Shown: positions 18,288-30,028, counted from the first letter of the stretch. The stretch is 53,911 nucleotides of DNA from Gilliamella bombi (GCF_900103255.1 NZ_FMWS01000067.1:1-53911); one strand, 5' to 3'. Made by a program: numbers and translations. The notes: generated from the letters alone by a model not told the origin.

Positions 18288-18477
18288 ATTGATACCTCCT
18301 ATAAAAAAACAATAGTTGACTATTATAGTAGGATATTAATATGGTAAACAATCATTTATTTTAGACAATAAAATAAAAACCTATCAACGAAAATAAATTT
18401 ATAGTGGCGAAGTTGGCTTGATCAACATATAATCGTCATCATCCTAGACTATATAGTGAAAATTAGAGGAATAATTT

Positions 18478-19266
18478 ATGGGATTTTTAACAGGTAAACG
18501 TATACTCGTTACGGGTGTTGCAAGTAATCGTTCAATTGCTTACGGTATTGCACAAGCAATGCATCGTGAAGGCGCTGAACTCGCTTTTACTTACCAAAAT
18601 GATAAATTAAAAACACGCGTTGAAGAGTTTGCCGCTGATTTTGGTTCTAAAATCGTTTTACCTTGCGATGTTGCTCATGATGAAAGCATCTCTGAACTAT
18701 TTTCTGAACTTGCAAAAACTTGGGATAAATTTGATGGTTTTGTTCATGCTATTGCTTTCGCACCAGGTGATCAATTAGATGGCGATTATGTTAATGCTGT
18801 TACCCGTGAAGGTTTTGCTATTGCTCACGATATTAGCTCTTATAGCTTCGTTGCTATGGCTAAGGCATGTCGTTCAATGCTAAATCCAAATTCAGCATTA
18901 GTGACACTTTCTTATCTTGGTGCTGAGCGTGCAATCCCTAACTATAATGTAATGGGACTTGCTAAAGCCTCACTAGAAGCAAATGTGCGTTATATGGCAA
19001 ATGCTATGGGGCCTGAAGGTGTCCGTGTTAATGCAATTTCAGCAGGCCCTATTCGTACACTGGCGGCATCGGGTATTAAAGATTTCAAAAAAATGTTATC
19101 TCACTGTGAATCAGTAACACCAATCCGTCGCACTGTGACAACCGAAGATGTGGGTAATTCAGCAGCATTTTTATGTTCAGATTTAGCATCAGGTATTACA
19201 GGTGAAGTCATTCATGTTGACGGTGGATTTAGCATCGCTGCGATGAATGAATTAGAACTTAAATAA
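18478..19266 (+). CDS. fabI: Enoyl-[acyl-carrier-protein] reductase (NADH)
   Basis: FabI carries out the last reduction in each round of type II fatty acid elongation and is the target of triclosan and isoniazid-like diazaborines in E. coli. The 262 residues match. It is a short-chain dehydrogenase variant: [18 protein letters not shown] binds NADH, and the catalytic Tyr and Lys are in [20 protein letters not shown], with the YxxxxxxK spacing. [15 protein letters not shown] is the substrate loop. AGAGGA precedes the ATG. Single-gene unit with its own terminator. Confidence 0.97.
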   Translation: MGFLTGKRILVTGVASNRSIAYGIAQAMHREGAELAFTYQNDKLKTRVEEFAADFGSKIVLPCDVAHDESISELFSELAKTWDKFDGFVHAIAFAPGDQLDGDYVNAVTREGFAIAHDISSYSFVAMAKACRSMLNPNSALVTLSYLGAERAIPNYNVMGLAKASLEANVRYMANAMGPEGVRVNAISAGPIRTLAASGIKDFKKMLSHCESVTPIRRTVTTEDVGNSAAFLCSDLASGITGEVIHVDGGFSIAAMNELELK

Positions 19267-19285
19267 GCTGTTCTCAGTGTGTGTG

Positions 19286-19325
19286 AAAAAGGCGCTAAAC
19301 CATAAATGTTTGCGCCTTTTTTATT
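19286..19325 (+). terminator. Intrinsic terminator after fabI
   Basis: AAAAAGGCGC (19286-19295) pairs with GCGCCTTTTT (19312-19321), with an inner AAAC/GTTT pairing, followed by TTATTTT. It is 20 bases after the fabI stop codon. Confidence 0.85.
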
Positions 19326-19433
19326 TTATTTTTTTGTAAGTTTTGAACAAAAATATAAAATTTAGAATACTTATACTCTTTTTTCCGTTAAAATCTAATG
19401 TAATTTGCTCAATAAAAGTTTGTTGGAGAAAAA

Positions 19434-20009
19434 ATGAAAATAGCAAAAAATACAGTGGTTAGTTTAGCATACCAAGTTCGCACTAAAGACGGTGTTTTAG
19501 TTGATGAAGCAACTACGACAGCGCCATTAGAATATTTACATGGTGCAGGTAACTTGCTACAAGATCTTGAGAACGCATTAGATGGTCACCAAGTTGGCGA
19601 CAAATTTGACGTTGAGCTAATTAATGCTTACGGGGATTTTAATGATGCTCTTGTACAAAATGTTCCTCGTGACGTTTTTGTTGGTGTAGATGAACTTGAA
19701 GTTGGTATGCGATTTTTTGCTGATACCGAGCATGGTTCTTTACCCGTTGAAATCACCGCTATCGATGGCGATACCATCACTATTGATGGAAACCATATGT
19801 TAGCTGGACAAGATTTACAATTTAACGTTGAAGTATTGGCTATTCGTGAAGCTACTGAAGATGAAATTGCTCACGGGCATATTCATGGTGAGCATGGTCA
19901 TGATCACGGACATGGCGGTTGTGGCTGTGGTGGCCATTCTCATGAAGACGAAGATGATGAAAACACAGGCTGCTGTGGCGGTGGCCATGGTGGCTGCGGT
20001 TGTCACTAA
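19434..20009 (+). CDS. slyD: FKBP-type peptidyl-prolyl isomerase SlyD
   Basis: SlyD is a cytoplasmic proline isomerase, chaperone and nickel-binding protein that helps [NiFe] hydrogenase maturation in E. coli. The 191 residues show the FKBP domain (1-70 and 125-145), with VSLAYQVRTKDGVLVDEA, PLEYLHGAGNLL, and the inserted-in-flap IF domain (about 71-125). The C-terminal tail from about 146 is rich in His, Gly, Cys, Asp and Glu (for example GHDHGHGGCGCGGHSH and GCCGGGHGGCGCH), the metal-binding tail of the long SlyD form. slyX follows two genes downstream, close to the E. coli order. GGAG lies before the ATG. Confidence 0.97.
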   Translation: MKIAKNTVVSLAYQVRTKDGVLVDEATTTAPLEYLHGAGNLLQDLENALDGHQVGDKFDVELINAYGDFNDALVQNVPRDVFVGVDELEVGMRFFADTEHGSLPVEITAIDGDTITIDGNHMLAGQDLQFNVEVLAIREATEDEIAHGHIHGEHGHDHGHGGCGCGGHSHEDEDDENTGCCGGGHGGCGCH

Positions 20010-20035
20010 TTCTTAATTAATTTAAATTAAATTTT

Positions 20036-20059
20036 AAAAGCGCTATATAGCGCTTTTTA
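20036..20059 (+). terminator. Intrinsic terminator after slyD
   Basis: A perfect palindrome AAAAGCGCTAT/ATAGCGCTTTT (20036-20057) followed by TT. It lies 26 bases after the slyD stop codon. The centre must open to form a loop, leaving about an 9-bp stem. Confidence 0.75.
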
Positions 20060-20185
20060 TTTACTTCTGTTTTGTGTTTTTGCTTAATAAGTTGTGAAAC
20101 AACTCCCAATATTTTAAATTATCATTTTGCTTTGCTAATTTTTCCTTTAATAATCTCTATTTTACGATTATTGGGATCTGCAACT

Positions 20186-20857
20186 ATGCCTTCACAACCA
20201 ATAGCATTAATGCCGCGTGAAAAGCTTTTAAAATTTGGCGTTGAAGCACTCAGTGATACTGAATTACTTGCTCTTTTTTTACGCACTGGCACTCGAGATT
20301 TGCCTGTTTTGGAACTGTCACAAAAGCTATTAAATGAGTTTGGTTCTTTTTATAATTTAATTAATGCAAGCCATAGTGATTTTTGCAAGAAGAAAGGATT
20401 GGGAACGGCTAAATATACACAATTGAAAGCAGTTGTTGAACTTTCTTATAGATATTTAAAAGTTAAAATGACTACCGATAATTTTTTGACATCGTCATCT
20501 TTGACACATCACTATTTAGCTAGTCGATTGGCTAATAAAGATCGTGAAGTTTTTATGGTTATTTTTTTAGATAATCAAAATCGCGTCATAGCATCAGAAG
20601 ATATGTTTGTCGGTACCTATAATTGTGTTGAAGTCCACCCAAGAGAAGTTGTTAGACGAGCATTACAACATAACGCAGCCGCATTGATTCTAGCTCATAA
20701 TCATCCTTCGGGTGTGGCAAAACCTAGTCAGGCAGATCGCCATCTTACACAAAAAATAGAAGAAGTTTGTGAGTTGGTTGATATTCGAGTCATAGATCAT
20801 ATTGTTATAGGTAAAGGTGAATATTTCTCTTTTGCAGAGCATGGATGGATTTCGTAG
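20186..20857 (+). CDS. radC: DNA repair protein RadC family (JAB domain)
   Basis: A 223-residue RadC/YicR family protein. Residues 1-85 carry a helix-hairpin-helix-like region (PREKLLKFGVEALSDTELLALFLRTGT and KKGLGTAKYTQLKAV). The C-terminal MPN/JAB domain has EVHPREVVRRAL and the metal motif HNHPSGVAKPSQAD. A DNA repair role was proposed historically but later doubted in E. coli; the real function is not settled. I chose ATG 20186 because it gives the E. coli-like N terminus; the frame is open back to 20072 but those 38 residues are hydrophobic and unlike the family. Confidence 0.92.
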   Translation: MPSQPIALMPREKLLKFGVEALSDTELLALFLRTGTRDLPVLELSQKLLNEFGSFYNLINASHSDFCKKKGLGTAKYTQLKAVVELSYRYLKVKMTTDNFLTSSSLTHHYLASRLANKDREVFMVIFLDNQNRVIASEDMFVGTYNCVEVHPREVVRRALQHNAAALILAHNHPSGVAKPSQADRHLTQKIEEVCELVDIRVIDHIVIGKGEYFSFAEHGWIS

Positions 20858-20911
20858 CTATTTTTACTTACAATGTAATTTAATCAACTAATCTATATAT
20901 GAATTTATTTT

Positions 20912-21115
20912 ATGAACCAGCAATTAGAATTACTTGAAACCAAAGTAGCTTTTCAAGAAATCACCATCGAAGAACTTAATCAAATGGTAACTAACCTTCA
21001 AGCTGATGTTAGCAAATTAAAAGAACAATTGACGTTATTATCTCAAAAACTACAGGCAACACAACCTTCAAACATTGCTAATTTATCTGAAGAAACACCA
21101 CCACCTCACTATTAA
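20912..21115 (+). CDS. slyX: SlyX family protein
   Basis: A 67-residue coiled-coil protein. Residues 1-50 form heptad-like leucine repeats, starting [20 protein letters not shown]. The C terminus [17 protein letters not shown] matches the E. coli SlyX ending almost exactly. Function is unknown. In E. coli slyX is next to slyD; here radC lies between. It converges with rplQ. Confidence 0.92.
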   Translation: MNQQLELLETKVAFQEITIEELNQMVTNLQADVSKLKEQLTLLSQKLQATQPSNIANLSEETPPPHY

Positions 21116-21247
21116 TTGTATTTATGAGGTAAATAACTGTTGTTAACAATTATTTATTTAATAATTTTGTCTTGATCTCTTTTAGTTTTTAACTAATTTT
21201 AACTAAAGTTAGTAATTTGAGTTTTCAAATATAGTAAACATAAATAA

Positions 21248-21270
21248 AAAACCGGCATATAGCCGGTTTT
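21248..21270 (-). terminator. Terminator of the alpha ribosomal operon
   Basis: AAAACCGGC (21248-21256) and GCCGGTTTT (21262-21270) form a 9-bp stem with loop ATATA. On the minus strand TTTTTATTTA follows, 20 bases past the rplQ stop. T-run also on plus strand, so slyX may share it. Confidence 0.85.
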
Positions 21271-21289
21271 AATACACAATGATTTATTA

Positions 21290-21676
21290 TTATTCAGCTG
21301 ATGCTGCTTCTTCTACTGCAGGACGATCAACTAATTCAATATAAGCCATTGGAGCATTATCTCCATCACGGAAACCACATTTTAAAATACGTACATAACC
21401 GCCAGGACGGGTAGCAAAACGTGGACCTAAATCTGAAAATAATTTTTTAACTGTATCTTTATCACGGATACGAGCAAAAGCCAGACGGCGATTAGCTACG
21501 CTATCGCTTTTGGCTAGCGTAATTAACGGTTCAACAACACGACGCAACTCTTTTGCTTTAGGCAATGTAGTTTTGATGATTTCATGTTCAACAAGTGAAC
21601 TTGTCATGTTACGAAACATTGCTTGACGATGGCTGCTATTTCGGTTCAGTTGACGACCACTTTTACGATGGCGCAT
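21290..21676 (-). CDS. rplQ: 50S ribosomal protein L17
   Basis: L17 is a primary binding protein of 23S rRNA near the exit tunnel. The 128 residues match E. coli (127). [17 protein letters not shown] opens it, followed by [13 protein letters not shown] and [11 protein letters not shown]. It is the last gene of the alpha operon (rpsM-rpsK-rpsD-rpoA-rplQ), 29 bases after rpoA, and is followed by the operon terminator. Confidence 0.99.
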   Translation of the reverse strand: MRHRKSGRQLNRNSSHRQAMFRNMTSSLVEHEIIKTTLPKAKELRRVVEPLITLAKSDSVANRRLAFARIRDKDTVKKLFSDLGPRFATRPGGYVRILKCGFRDGDNAPMAYIELVDRPAVEEAASAE

Positions 21677-21705
21677 AACTTTATCCTTCTTATATAAATT
21701 TTATC

Positions 21706-22695
21706 TTAGTCTTCAACAATACTTGCTGGTGGCCAATTCTCAAGACGCATGCCTAAAGATAAACCACGAGATGCGAGTACGTCCTTAATTTCAGTAAGCG
21801 ATTTCTTACCAAGATTAGGGGTTTTAAGTAACTCAACTTCGGTACGTTGTACTAAATCACCAATATAATGAACTGCTTCTGCCTTTAAGCAATTAGCAGA
21901 CCGAACAGTTAATTCCAAATCATCTACTGGACGTAAAAGGATTGGATCAAATTCCGGTTTATCTTCTTTAACTTCTGGTTGACGTACATCTCGTAAATCA
22001 ACGAAAGCTTCAAGTTGTTCAGCCAAAATAGTTGATGCACGACGAATAGATTCTTCTGGATCGATAGTACCATTAGTTTCCATATCGATAACAAGTTTAT
22101 CTAAATCCGTACGTTGTTCCACACGAGCAGCATCAACAGAATATGCAATGCGCTCTACAGGGCTATAACATGCGTCAACTAACAGACGACCGATTGGTCG
22201 TTCTTCATCTTCTGACTTAACGCGAGCAGAAGCAGGGACATAACCACGTCCTCGTTGTACACGAATACGCATACTAATTGAAGCATTGGCATCAGTAAGA
22301 TGACAAATCACTAAATCAGGATTAACAATTTCAACATCACCATCATGAGTGATATCAGATGCTGTTACTGCACCTATGCCCGATTTGTTTAAAGTCAGCA
22401 TAACATCATCTTTCGTATGTACACGTACTGCTAATTTTTTTAAATTAAGCAGAATATCAAGTACATCTTCTTGAACGCCTTCTTTAGTACTGTACTCATG
22501 CAGAACACCGTCAATTTCAACTTCGGTTACTGCATATCCCGGCATAGATGATAATAAAATGCGGCGTAGTGCATTACCTAAAGTATGGCCAAAACCACGT
22601 TCTAGTGGCTCTAAAGTCACTTTAGCATGTGTTTGGCTGTATTGAACAACATCAACTAGGTGAGGTTTTAAAAACTCTGTTACAGAACCCTGCAT
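21706..22695 (-). CDS. rpoA: RNA polymerase alpha subunit
   Basis: Alpha dimerises to start RNA polymerase assembly; its C-terminal domain touches UP elements and activators. The 329 residues equal E. coli. N-terminal domain about 1-232 with [20 protein letters not shown], linker about 233-247 (acidic, [12 protein letters not shown]), and C-terminal domain from about 248 with the helix-hairpin-helix region [16 protein letters not shown]. It lies between rpsD and rplQ in the alpha operon. Confidence 0.99.
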   Translation of the reverse strand: MQGSVTEFLKPHLVDVVQYSQTHAKVTLEPLERGFGHTLGNALRRILLSSMPGYAVTEVEIDGVLHEYSTKEGVQEDVLDILLNLKKLAVRVHTKDDVMLTLNKSGIGAVTASDITHDGDVEIVNPDLVICHLTDANASISMRIRVQRGRGYVPASARVKSEDEERPIGRLLVDACYSPVERIAYSVDAARVEQRTDLDKLVIDMETNGTIDPEESIRRASTILAEQLEAFVDLRDVRQPEVKEDKPEFDPILLRPVDDLELTVRSANCLKAEAVHYIGDLVQRTEVELLKTPNLGKKSLTEIKDVLASRGLSLGMRLENWPPASIVED

Positions 22696-22720
22696 TATGT
22701 CCTCTCTTAAGTGCTAAACT

Positions 22721-23359
<639 letters not shown>

Positions 23360-23382
23360 CTAAACATTCAATGTTTAAAAAA

Positions 23383-23772
<390 letters not shown>

Positions 23773-23787
23773 TTAATTATACCTCAA

Positions 23788-24144
23788 TTATTTCTTGATT
23801 GGCTTACGCGGTCCCTTACGGGTACGAGCGTTAGTCTTTGTGCGTTGACCGCGAACAGGAAGTCCACGACGGTGACGCATGCCACGATAACAACCAAGGT
23901 CTAATAAACGCTTGATACTCATAGTTACTTCTCGGCGTAAATCACCTTCAACAGTGAATTTAGCGACTTGTTCACGTAACTTTTCAATCTGATCTTCAGA
24001 TAGTTCTCTGATCTTAACATGTTCAGGAATACCAGCTTCAGCACAAATTGTCTTAGCTCGAGTATTTCCTATACCATAGATTGCTTGTAAAGCAATTACA
24101 GCATGTTGTTGATCAGGAATGTTAATGCCTGCTATACGGGCCAC
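23788..24144 (-). CDS. rpsM: 30S ribosomal protein S13
   Basis: S13 sits on the 30S head, contacting the P-site tRNA and the 50S subunit. The 118 residues match E. coli. [20 protein letters not shown] opens it, [16 protein letters not shown] is the H2TH region, and the basic tail ends [10 protein letters not shown]. The start codon is GTG, as in E. coli, preceded by GGAG seven bases upstream inside the S4-binding leader. First gene of the alpha operon. Confidence 0.99.
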   Translation of the reverse strand: MARIAGINIPDQQHAVIALQAIYGIGNTRAKTICAEAGIPEHVKIRELSEDQIEKLREQVAKFTVEGDLRREVTMSIKRLLDLGCYRGMRHRRGLPVRGQRTKTNARTRKGPRKPIKK

Positions 24145-24226
24145 TATGCACTCCTTTATTGTTAATGTTTAGCAAATTCACCATACTGAAAAGCCCGTTT
24201 TCAGGATACTCAAATAGTGAATTTAC
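24125..24226 (-). ncRNA. Alpha operon leader (S4-binding pseudoknot)
   Basis: On the minus strand the sequence ahead of rpsM contains TTTGAGTATCCTGAAAACGG, then GCTTTTCAGTATGG, an AT-rich joint, and AAAGGAGTGCATAGTGGCCC across the start codon. This follows the E. coli alpha operon leader that I know (Rfam Alpha_RBS), in which S4 binds a double pseudoknot and blocks rpsM translation. The outer helix keeps pairing while changing bases: AAATTCAC (about 24216-24224) with GTGAATTT (24174-24181). Confidence 0.85.
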
Positions 24227-24238
24227 AAATAAATCTAG

Positions 24239-24257
24239 GCTGGCTATTCTAGCCAGC
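24239..24257 (-). terminator. Hairpin between rpmJ and rpsM (spc operon end)
   Basis: GCTGGCT (24239-24245) and AGCCAGC (24251-24257) form a 7-bp stem with a 5-base loop, 57 bases past the rpmJ stop. The T-run on the minus strand is poor (CTAGATTTATTTG), so read-through into the alpha operon is likely. Confidence 0.5.
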
Positions 24258-24260
24258 TTT

Positions 24261-24288
24261 ACTATACTTTGGCAAGAAAAATATGCAA
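24261..24288 (-). promoter_or_regulatory. Putative promoter of the alpha operon
   Basis: On the minus strand TTGCAT (24283-24288), 16-base spacer, TATAGT (24261-24266). RNA would start near 24254, inside the hairpin at 24239-24257, so transcripts from here would escape that hairpin. By-eye consensus match only. Confidence 0.45.
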
Positions 24289-24313
24289 AAGCTCAACTTT
24301 CCGGCTAAATAAA

Positions 24314-24427
24314 TTAACCTTGACGTTGTTTGTGTTTACCTTCAACGCAAATAACACGAACGATGCCATTACGTTTAATGATTTTACAATTTCTGCATAA
24401 TTTCTTGACTGAAGCACGAACTTTCAT
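24314..24427 (-). CDS. rpmJ: 50S ribosomal protein L36 (C+ zinc form)
   Basis: A 37-residue protein beginning [19 protein letters not shown] and ending EGKHKQRQG. Zinc ligands Cys11, Cys14, Cys27 and His32 are all present, so this is the zinc-binding form. It binds 23S rRNA in the 50S subunit. Last gene of the spc operon, 26 bases after secY. No zinc-independent paralogue is in the window. Confidence 0.98.
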   Translation of the reverse strand: MKVRASVKKLCRNCKIIKRNGIVRVICVEGKHKQRQG

Positions 24428-24453
24428 TTTTTTCTCCGTAACTTCTGGCTAAC

Positions 24454-25794
24454 TTATCGGCCATAGCCTTTAAGGTTCGCTTTCTTTAACACTGACTCAT
24501 AACGATTTGGCATCATTAAAGTCTGTACTTGTGCCATAAAATCCATGATTACAACAACAACAATTAATAATGATGTTCCACCAAATTGAACTGGAACTTT
24601 CATTGCGCTTGTCATAAACATTGGAACCAAACATACAAAAGTAATGTAGATTGCACCAATTAGCGTCAAACGAGTCATTACCTTGTCAATATACTTAGAT
24701 GTTTGTTCACCTGGACGGATACCTGGAATAAATGCACCAGATTTTTTAAGTTGATCTGCTGTTTCTCTTGGGTTAAAAACCAACGCTGTATAGAAGAAAC
24801 AAAAGAAGATAATTGCCGCCGCAAAAAAGATTATGTATAACGGTTGATCATGGTCAAAATATTGCCTAAAAAGTGCAATAAAATATCTCCATCCTGTACC
24901 ATCTCCTTGGAACCAAGAAGCCATCATTGATGGTAACATAGCAATTGTCGAGGCAAATATCGCAGGAATAACCCCTGCCATATTAATCTTTAATGGTAAG
25001 TGTGTACTTTGTGCAGCATAAACACGACGACCTTGTTGTCGTTGGGCATAGTTAACAACAATCCGTCGCTGACCACGTTCAACAAATACAACAAAATAAG
25101 TTACACCAACCACTAATGCAGCAACAACCAATAATAAAATCGGATGCAATGAACCAGAGCGAGCTTGTTCAATTGTTTCATAAATAGCATGAGGAAGACT
25201 CGCCACGATACCAGCAAAGATAATGATTGAAATACCATTACCTACACCTCGCTCAGTGATCTGCTCACCCAACCACATTAGAAACATAGTGCCAGTAACT
25301 AAGCTAACCGATGCGATAAAATAGAAAGAAAATCCTGGATTAATTACTACCTTTCCATAATCAGGAATATTAGGTAAACCAGTCGAGATACCAACAGCCT
25401 GTATTATTGCTAAAGCAAGTGTGCCATAGCGAGTGTACTGGCTAATTTTTTTACGGCCTGATTCACCTTCTTTCTTCAATTCAGCTAACTTAGGGCTAAT
25501 TGCCGTTAATAACTGCACAATAATTGATGCTGAAATATAAGGCATTATCCCTAATGCAAAAATTGAAGCACGGCTTAAAGCACCACCAGAGAACATATTG
25601 AACATACCAACAATACCGTCTGACGATGCTCTTGTTAGTAAGTCCGATAACGCTTTAGTATCAATACCAGGAACCGGAATATAAGAACCAAGACGAAAAA
25701 CAATAAGCGCTAAAAGCACAAACATCAAGCGTCTTTTAAGCTCACCACTACCGCCCCGTGTACTTTGAAAATCTAATCCTGGTTGCTTTGCCAT
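24454..25794 (-). CDS. secY: Protein translocase subunit SecY
   Basis: SecY forms the protein-conducting channel of the inner membrane with SecE and SecG. The 446 residues (E. coli 443) have ten hydrophobic segments. Blocks: the cytoplasmic start [18 protein letters not shown], plug region near [37 protein letters not shown], and [18 protein letters not shown] represented by [18 protein letters not shown]. It sits in the spc operon between rplO and rpmJ, eight bases from rplO. Confidence 0.99.
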   Translation of the reverse strand: MAKQPGLDFQSTRGGSGELKRRLMFVLLALIVFRLGSYIPVPGIDTKALSDLLTRASSDGIVGMFNMFSGGALSRASIFALGIMPYISASIIVQLLTAISPKLAELKKEGESGRKKISQYTRYGTLALAIIQAVGISTGLPNIPDYGKVVINPGFSFYFIASVSLVTGTMFLMWLGEQITERGVGNGISIIIFAGIVASLPHAIYETIEQARSGSLHPILLLVVAALVVGVTYFVVFVERGQRRIVVNYAQRQQGRRVYAAQSTHLPLKINMAGVIPAIFASTIAMLPSMMASWFQGDGTGWRYFIALFRQYFDHDQPLYIIFFAAAIIFFCFFYTALVFNPRETADQLKKSGAFIPGIRPGEQTSKYIDKVMTRLTLIGAIYITFVCLVPMFMTSAMKVPVQFGGTSLLIVVVVIMDFMAQVQTLMMPNRYESVLKKANLKGYGR

Positions 25795-25802
25795 CTTTCT
25801 AA

Positions 25803-26237
25803 TTATTCCTCAATTTTTCCGCCAACAGCTTCAATTGCAGCTTTAGCACCTTTAGTTACTCGAATACCGCGAACAGTTACTGGTTTAGTTACTTCACCAG
25901 ATAACATGATTTTTGCATATTCGATATGTGAATTAATCACATTTGCAACTTTTAAGCTATTTAGGTCAACAATATCGCCTTCGACTTTCATCAAATCTGA
26001 AAGACGAACTTGAGCTGTAACTTGAGCTTTACGTGAGGTAAAACCAAATTTTGGTAAACGACGATATAAAGGCATTTGACCACCTTCAAAGCCGCGACGA
26101 ACGCCACCACCTGAACGAGATTTTTGACCTTTAATACCACGAGTACCAGTTTTACCTAATCCTGAACCGATGCCTCGGCCCAGACGTTTTGGTGCATGCT
26201 TTGAACCTTCAGCAGGAGATAAAGTATTTAAACGCAT
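25803..26237 (-). CDS. rplO: 50S ribosomal protein L15
   Basis: L15 joins late in 50S assembly. The 144 residues equal E. coli. [20 protein letters not shown] opens it, [20 protein letters not shown] is the glycine-rich RNA-binding arm, and [19 protein letters not shown] is near the C terminus. spc operon, between rpmD and secY. Confidence 0.99.
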   Translation of the reverse strand: MRLNTLSPAEGSKHAPKRLGRGIGSGLGKTGTRGIKGQKSRSGGGVRRGFEGGQMPLYRRLPKFGFTSRKAQVTAQVRLSDLMKVEGDIVDLNSLKVANVINSHIEYAKIMLSGEVTKPVTVRGIRVTKGAKAAIEAVGGKIEE

Positions 26238-26242
26238 TACTA

Positions 26243-26422
26243 TTACTCCTCTACTTTAACCATGTAATAAACTTGGTTTACCATACCACGAATTGCAGGA
26301 GTATCCTCACGCTCAACAGTATGACCAATACGACGTAATCCTAGACCTATTAATGTCGCTTTATGCTTAGGCAGACGACCTATAGAACTACGAGTTTGTG
26401 TAATTTTAATTGTTTTTGCCAT
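26243..26422 (-). CDS. rpmD: 50S ribosomal protein L30
   Basis: A 59-residue protein: [20 protein letters not shown] at the start, [20 protein letters not shown] in the middle and [11 protein letters not shown] at the end. Length equals E. coli L30. It binds the 5S rRNA side of 23S rRNA. spc operon, between rpsE (6 bases) and rplO (5 bases). Confidence 0.98.
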   Translation of the reverse strand: MAKTIKITQTRSSIGRLPKHKATLIGLGLRRIGHTVEREDTPAIRGMVNQVYYMVKVEE

Positions 26423-26428
26423 GGTTAA

Positions 26429-26938
<510 letters not shown>

Positions 26939-26943
26939 CTACC

Positions 26944-27297
26944 TTAGAACTGTAGGCCAGCTTCGCGAGCAGCATCTGCTAGCGCCTGAACTCGACCATG
27001 ATATTGGAAACCTGAACGATCAAATGAAACTTCTTTGATATCTTTTGCTAACGCACGTTCAGCAATTGCTTTACCAACTGCTGCAGCAGCATCTTTGTTT
27101 CCTGTGTATTTTAAACTTTCACTGATAGCTTTTTCTAATGTAGAAGCGGCTGCCAGTACTTCTGATCCGTTTGGTGCGATAATCTGCGCATAAATATGAC
27201 GCGGAGTGCGGTGAACTACCAAGCGAGTTGCAAGTAGTTCATGCATCTTGCGACGCGCTTTAGTTGCACGACGGATACGAGCTGATTTCTTATCCAT
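26944..27297 (-). CDS. rplR: 50S ribosomal protein L18
   Basis: L18 binds 5S rRNA and joins it to the 50S subunit. The 117 residues equal E. coli. [20 protein letters not shown] opens it, and the conserved [20 protein letters not shown] block is at the C terminus. spc operon, ten bases after rplF. Confidence 0.99.
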   Translation of the reverse strand: MDKKSARIRRATKARRKMHELLATRLVVHRTPRHIYAQIIAPNGSEVLAAASTLEKAISESLKYTGNKDAAAAVGKAIAERALAKDIKEVSFDRSGFQYHGRVQALADAAREAGLQF

Positions 27298-27306
27298 AGT
27301 GTTACC

Positions 27307-27840
27307 TTACTTTTTCTTAGCTTCTTTAGTACGCACAACTTCATCTGCGTAACGAACACCTTTACCTTTATAAGGTTCAGGACGACGATAAGCACGGATA
27401 TCAGCAGCTACTTGCCCAATTAACTGTTTATCAGTACTTTTTAATACGATTTCAGTTTGAGATGGACATTCAGCTGTTACACCTGCAGGTAATTGATGTT
27501 CAATTGGATGTGAATATCCAAGAGATAAACTAATTGTATTACCTTTCACTTGTGCACGATAACCGACACCAACTAGCTGAAGTTTTTTAGTAAAACCTTC
27601 AGTAACACCAATAACCATTGAATTAATCAAAGCACGCGCAGTTCCAGCTTGAGCCCAAGCATCTGCAAAACCATCACGAGGAGCAAATTTAATTTGTCCT
27701 TCTTCTTGATTAATCACAACAGCATTATTTATTGTGCGAGATAATTCGCCATTTTTACCTTTAATCGTAATTACCTGACCATTGAGTTTTACCTCTACGC
27801 CAGCAGGAACAACGACAGGTGCTTTTGCAACACGAGACAT
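27307..27840 (-). CDS. rplF: 50S ribosomal protein L6
   Basis: L6 lies near the factor-binding site of the 50S subunit. The 177 residues equal E. coli. Two repeated alpha/beta domains are visible; [20 protein letters not shown] opens it and [18 protein letters not shown] is the conserved C-terminal signature. spc operon, 12 bases after rpsH. Confidence 0.99.
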   Translation of the reverse strand: MSRVAKAPVVVPAGVEVKLNGQVITIKGKNGELSRTINNAVVINQEEGQIKFAPRDGFADAWAQAGTARALINSMVIGVTEGFTKKLQLVGVGYRAQVKGNTISLSLGYSHPIEHQLPAGVTAECPSQTEIVLKSTDKQLIGQVAADIRAYRRPEPYKGKGVRYADEVVRTKEAKKK

Positions 27841-27851
27841 TCTTTTCTCCC

Positions 27852-28244
<393 letters not shown>

Positions 28245-28261
28245 CTATAACACTCCCCTGA

Positions 28262-28567
28262 TTACCAACTTGCCTTTTTAAGACCAGGAATCTCACCACG
28301 CATGGCTGACTCACGAACCTTAATACGGCTTAAACCAAACTTACGAAGGACGCCATGAGGACGACCAGTTTGACGACAACGACGACGTTGACGTGATGGA
28401 CTAGAATCACGAGGAAGCGTTTGCAATTTAAGCACTGCATTCCAACGATCTTCATCTGATGCATTAAGATCAGAGATAATCGCTTTTAATTCTTGACGCT
28501 TTGCAAAATATTTTTCTGCTAGCTTTACGCGTTTCTTATCGCGTTCAATCATTGATTGTTTAGCCAT
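28262..28567 (-). CDS. rpsN: 30S ribosomal protein S14
   Basis: S14 lies on the 30S head near S3 and S10. The 101 residues are the long, zinc-free form found in proteobacteria; the CxxC pairs of the zinc form are missing. Blocks: [39 protein letters not shown] and [20 protein letters not shown]. spc operon, between rplE and rpsH. Confidence 0.99.
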   Translation of the reverse strand: MAKQSMIERDKKRVKLAEKYFAKRQELKAIISDLNASDEDRWNAVLKLQTLPRDSSPSRQRRRCRQTGRPHGVLRKFGLSRIKVRESAMRGEIPGLKKASW

Positions 28568-28578
28568 TATGCCCTACC

Positions 28579-29118
28579 TTACTTACGAAATGGGAAGTTA
28601 AAGGCAGATAATAAAGCTCGGCCTTCTTCATCTGATTGTGCAGTAGTGGTGATAGTAATATCTAAACCACGAACACGATCAACTTTGTCATAATCGATTT
28701 CAGGGAAAACGATTTGCTCACGAACACCCATGCTATAGTTGCCACGACCATCAAAAGATTTTGCGCTTAAACCGCGAAAATCTCGAGTACGAGGAAGGGC
28801 AATATAAACTAGACGCTCAAAAAATTCCCACATACGTTCGCCACGTAAAGTGACTTTACAACCAATAGGATACCCTTGACGGATTTTAAAACCAGCAACT
28901 GATTTGCGTGCTTTAGTGACTAGTGGTTTTTGACCACTGATTGCAGCTAAATCTGCAACAGCATTATCTAATAATTTCTTATCAGTAATTGCTTCACCCA
29001 CACCCATATTCAAGGTGATCTTTTCGATCCGAGGGACTTGCATGACAGATTTGTAGCCAAACTGTTCTTGCAGTTTATTTACTACCTGTGCTTTGTAGTA
29101 ATCATGCAGTTTCGCCAT
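28579..29118 (-). CDS. rplE: 50S ribosomal protein L5
   Basis: L5 binds 5S rRNA and touches the P-site tRNA. From the ATG at 29118 it has 179 residues, the E. coli length, beginning [24 protein letters not shown] lies seven bases before this ATG. The frame extends to a TTG at 29130, which would add four residues and bury the ribosome binding site, so I rejected it. Conserved end: [20 protein letters not shown]. spc operon. Confidence 0.98.
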   Translation of the reverse strand: MAKLHDYYKAQVVNKLQEQFGYKSVMQVPRIEKITLNMGVGEAITDKKLLDNAVADLAAISGQKPLVTKARKSVAGFKIRQGYPIGCKVTLRGERMWEFFERLVYIALPRTRDFRGLSAKSFDGRGNYSMGVREQIVFPEIDYDKVDRVRGLDITITTTAQSDEEGRALLSAFNFPFRK

Positions 29119-29131
29119 CGTACACTCCAAA
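29085..29131 (-). promoter_or_regulatory. Possible S8 repressor site at the rplE start
   Basis: The mRNA across the rplE start reads TTGGAGTGTACGATGGCG, then AAACTGCATGATTACTAC. E. coli S8 binds this region of the spc mRNA, which mimics 16S helix 21. The core ACGATGGCGAAACTGCATGA is kept, with AUG/CAU pairing; the outer stem is one base shorter than in E. coli (GUGU against AC-U-AC). Part of the similarity follows from protein conservation. Confidence 0.4.
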
Positions 29132-29135
29132 TTAC

Positions 29136-29450
29136 TTAATTGATTAATTCATTAGTAGACTTATAAAAACGGACTTTTTTACCGTCTTCAATACGAAAGC
29201 CTACGCGATCTGCTTTGCCTGTAGCTGGATTAAAAATTGCCACATTAGAAACATTAATAGCTGCTTCTTTTTCAACAATTCCACCTTCTTGATTTAATGC
29301 AGGTACTGGTTTTTGATGTTTTTTCACCAAATTGATACCTTCAACAATCACTTTGCCTGTAGACAAAACACTCTTAACTTTACCGCGTTTACCTTTATCT
29401 TTGCCAGTTAACACGATAACTTCATCTTCTCGACGGATTTTCGCTGCCAT
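29136..29450 (-). CDS. rplX: 50S ribosomal protein L24
   Basis: L24 starts 50S assembly and lies at the tunnel exit. The 104 residues equal E. coli. The KOW motif is in [20 protein letters not shown], followed by [17 protein letters not shown]. spc operon, second gene, ten bases after rplN. Confidence 0.99.
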   Translation of the reverse strand: MAAKIRREDEVIVLTGKDKGKRGKVKSVLSTGKVIVEGINLVKKHQKPVPALNQEGGIVEKEAAINVSNVAIFNPATGKADRVGFRIEDGKKVRFYKSTNELIN

Positions 29451-29460
29451 TACCCGCTCC

Positions 29461-29850
<390 letters not shown>

Positions 29851-29929
29851 TTAATTATTGTCTAATCTACCTTCATCCACCTCAACTACCATGGATAAGA
29901 ATAGACAACCAAAAACCCACTTACGTGAG

Positions 29930-29965
29930 GACGCATAGTATAACACCACTCAAATAAAATGGATA
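29930..29965 (-). promoter_or_regulatory. spc operon promoter (P-spc)
   Basis: On the minus strand GTGTTATACTATGCGTCCTC contains the -10 hexamer TATACT (29937-29942). It closely follows the E. coli P-spc region as I remember it (GGTGTTATAATGCCGCGCCC). No clear -35 hexamer, also true for E. coli. A GC-rich stretch follows the -10, as in promoters under stringent control. It lies just past the S10 operon terminator and about 100 bases before rplN. Confidence 0.65.
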
Positions 29966-29971
29966 GCATAA

Positions 29972-29997
29972 AATAAACGGCCGTTCAGCCGTTTATT
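29972..29997 (-). terminator. Hairpin at the end of the S10 operon
   Basis: AATAAACGGC (29972-29981) and GCCGTTTATT (29988-29997) form a perfect 10-bp stem with a 6-base loop, 32 bases after rpsQ. TTATG follows on the minus strand, a short T-run. It separates the S10 operon from the spc promoter. Confidence 0.75.
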
Positions 29998-30028
29998 ATA
30001 TTATGTACAGTTTTCAATCAAAAAAAGA

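Noticed and set aside
19815-20016. Two long frames antisense or out of frame to the slyD tail
   Set aside because: They arise from the low-complexity His/Gly/Cys repeat of slyD and give Met/Thr/Ala-rich nonsense.
20072-20185. 38-residue N-terminal extension of RadC
   Set aside because: Hydrophobic and unlike the family; E. coli RadC starts just before the PREKL block.
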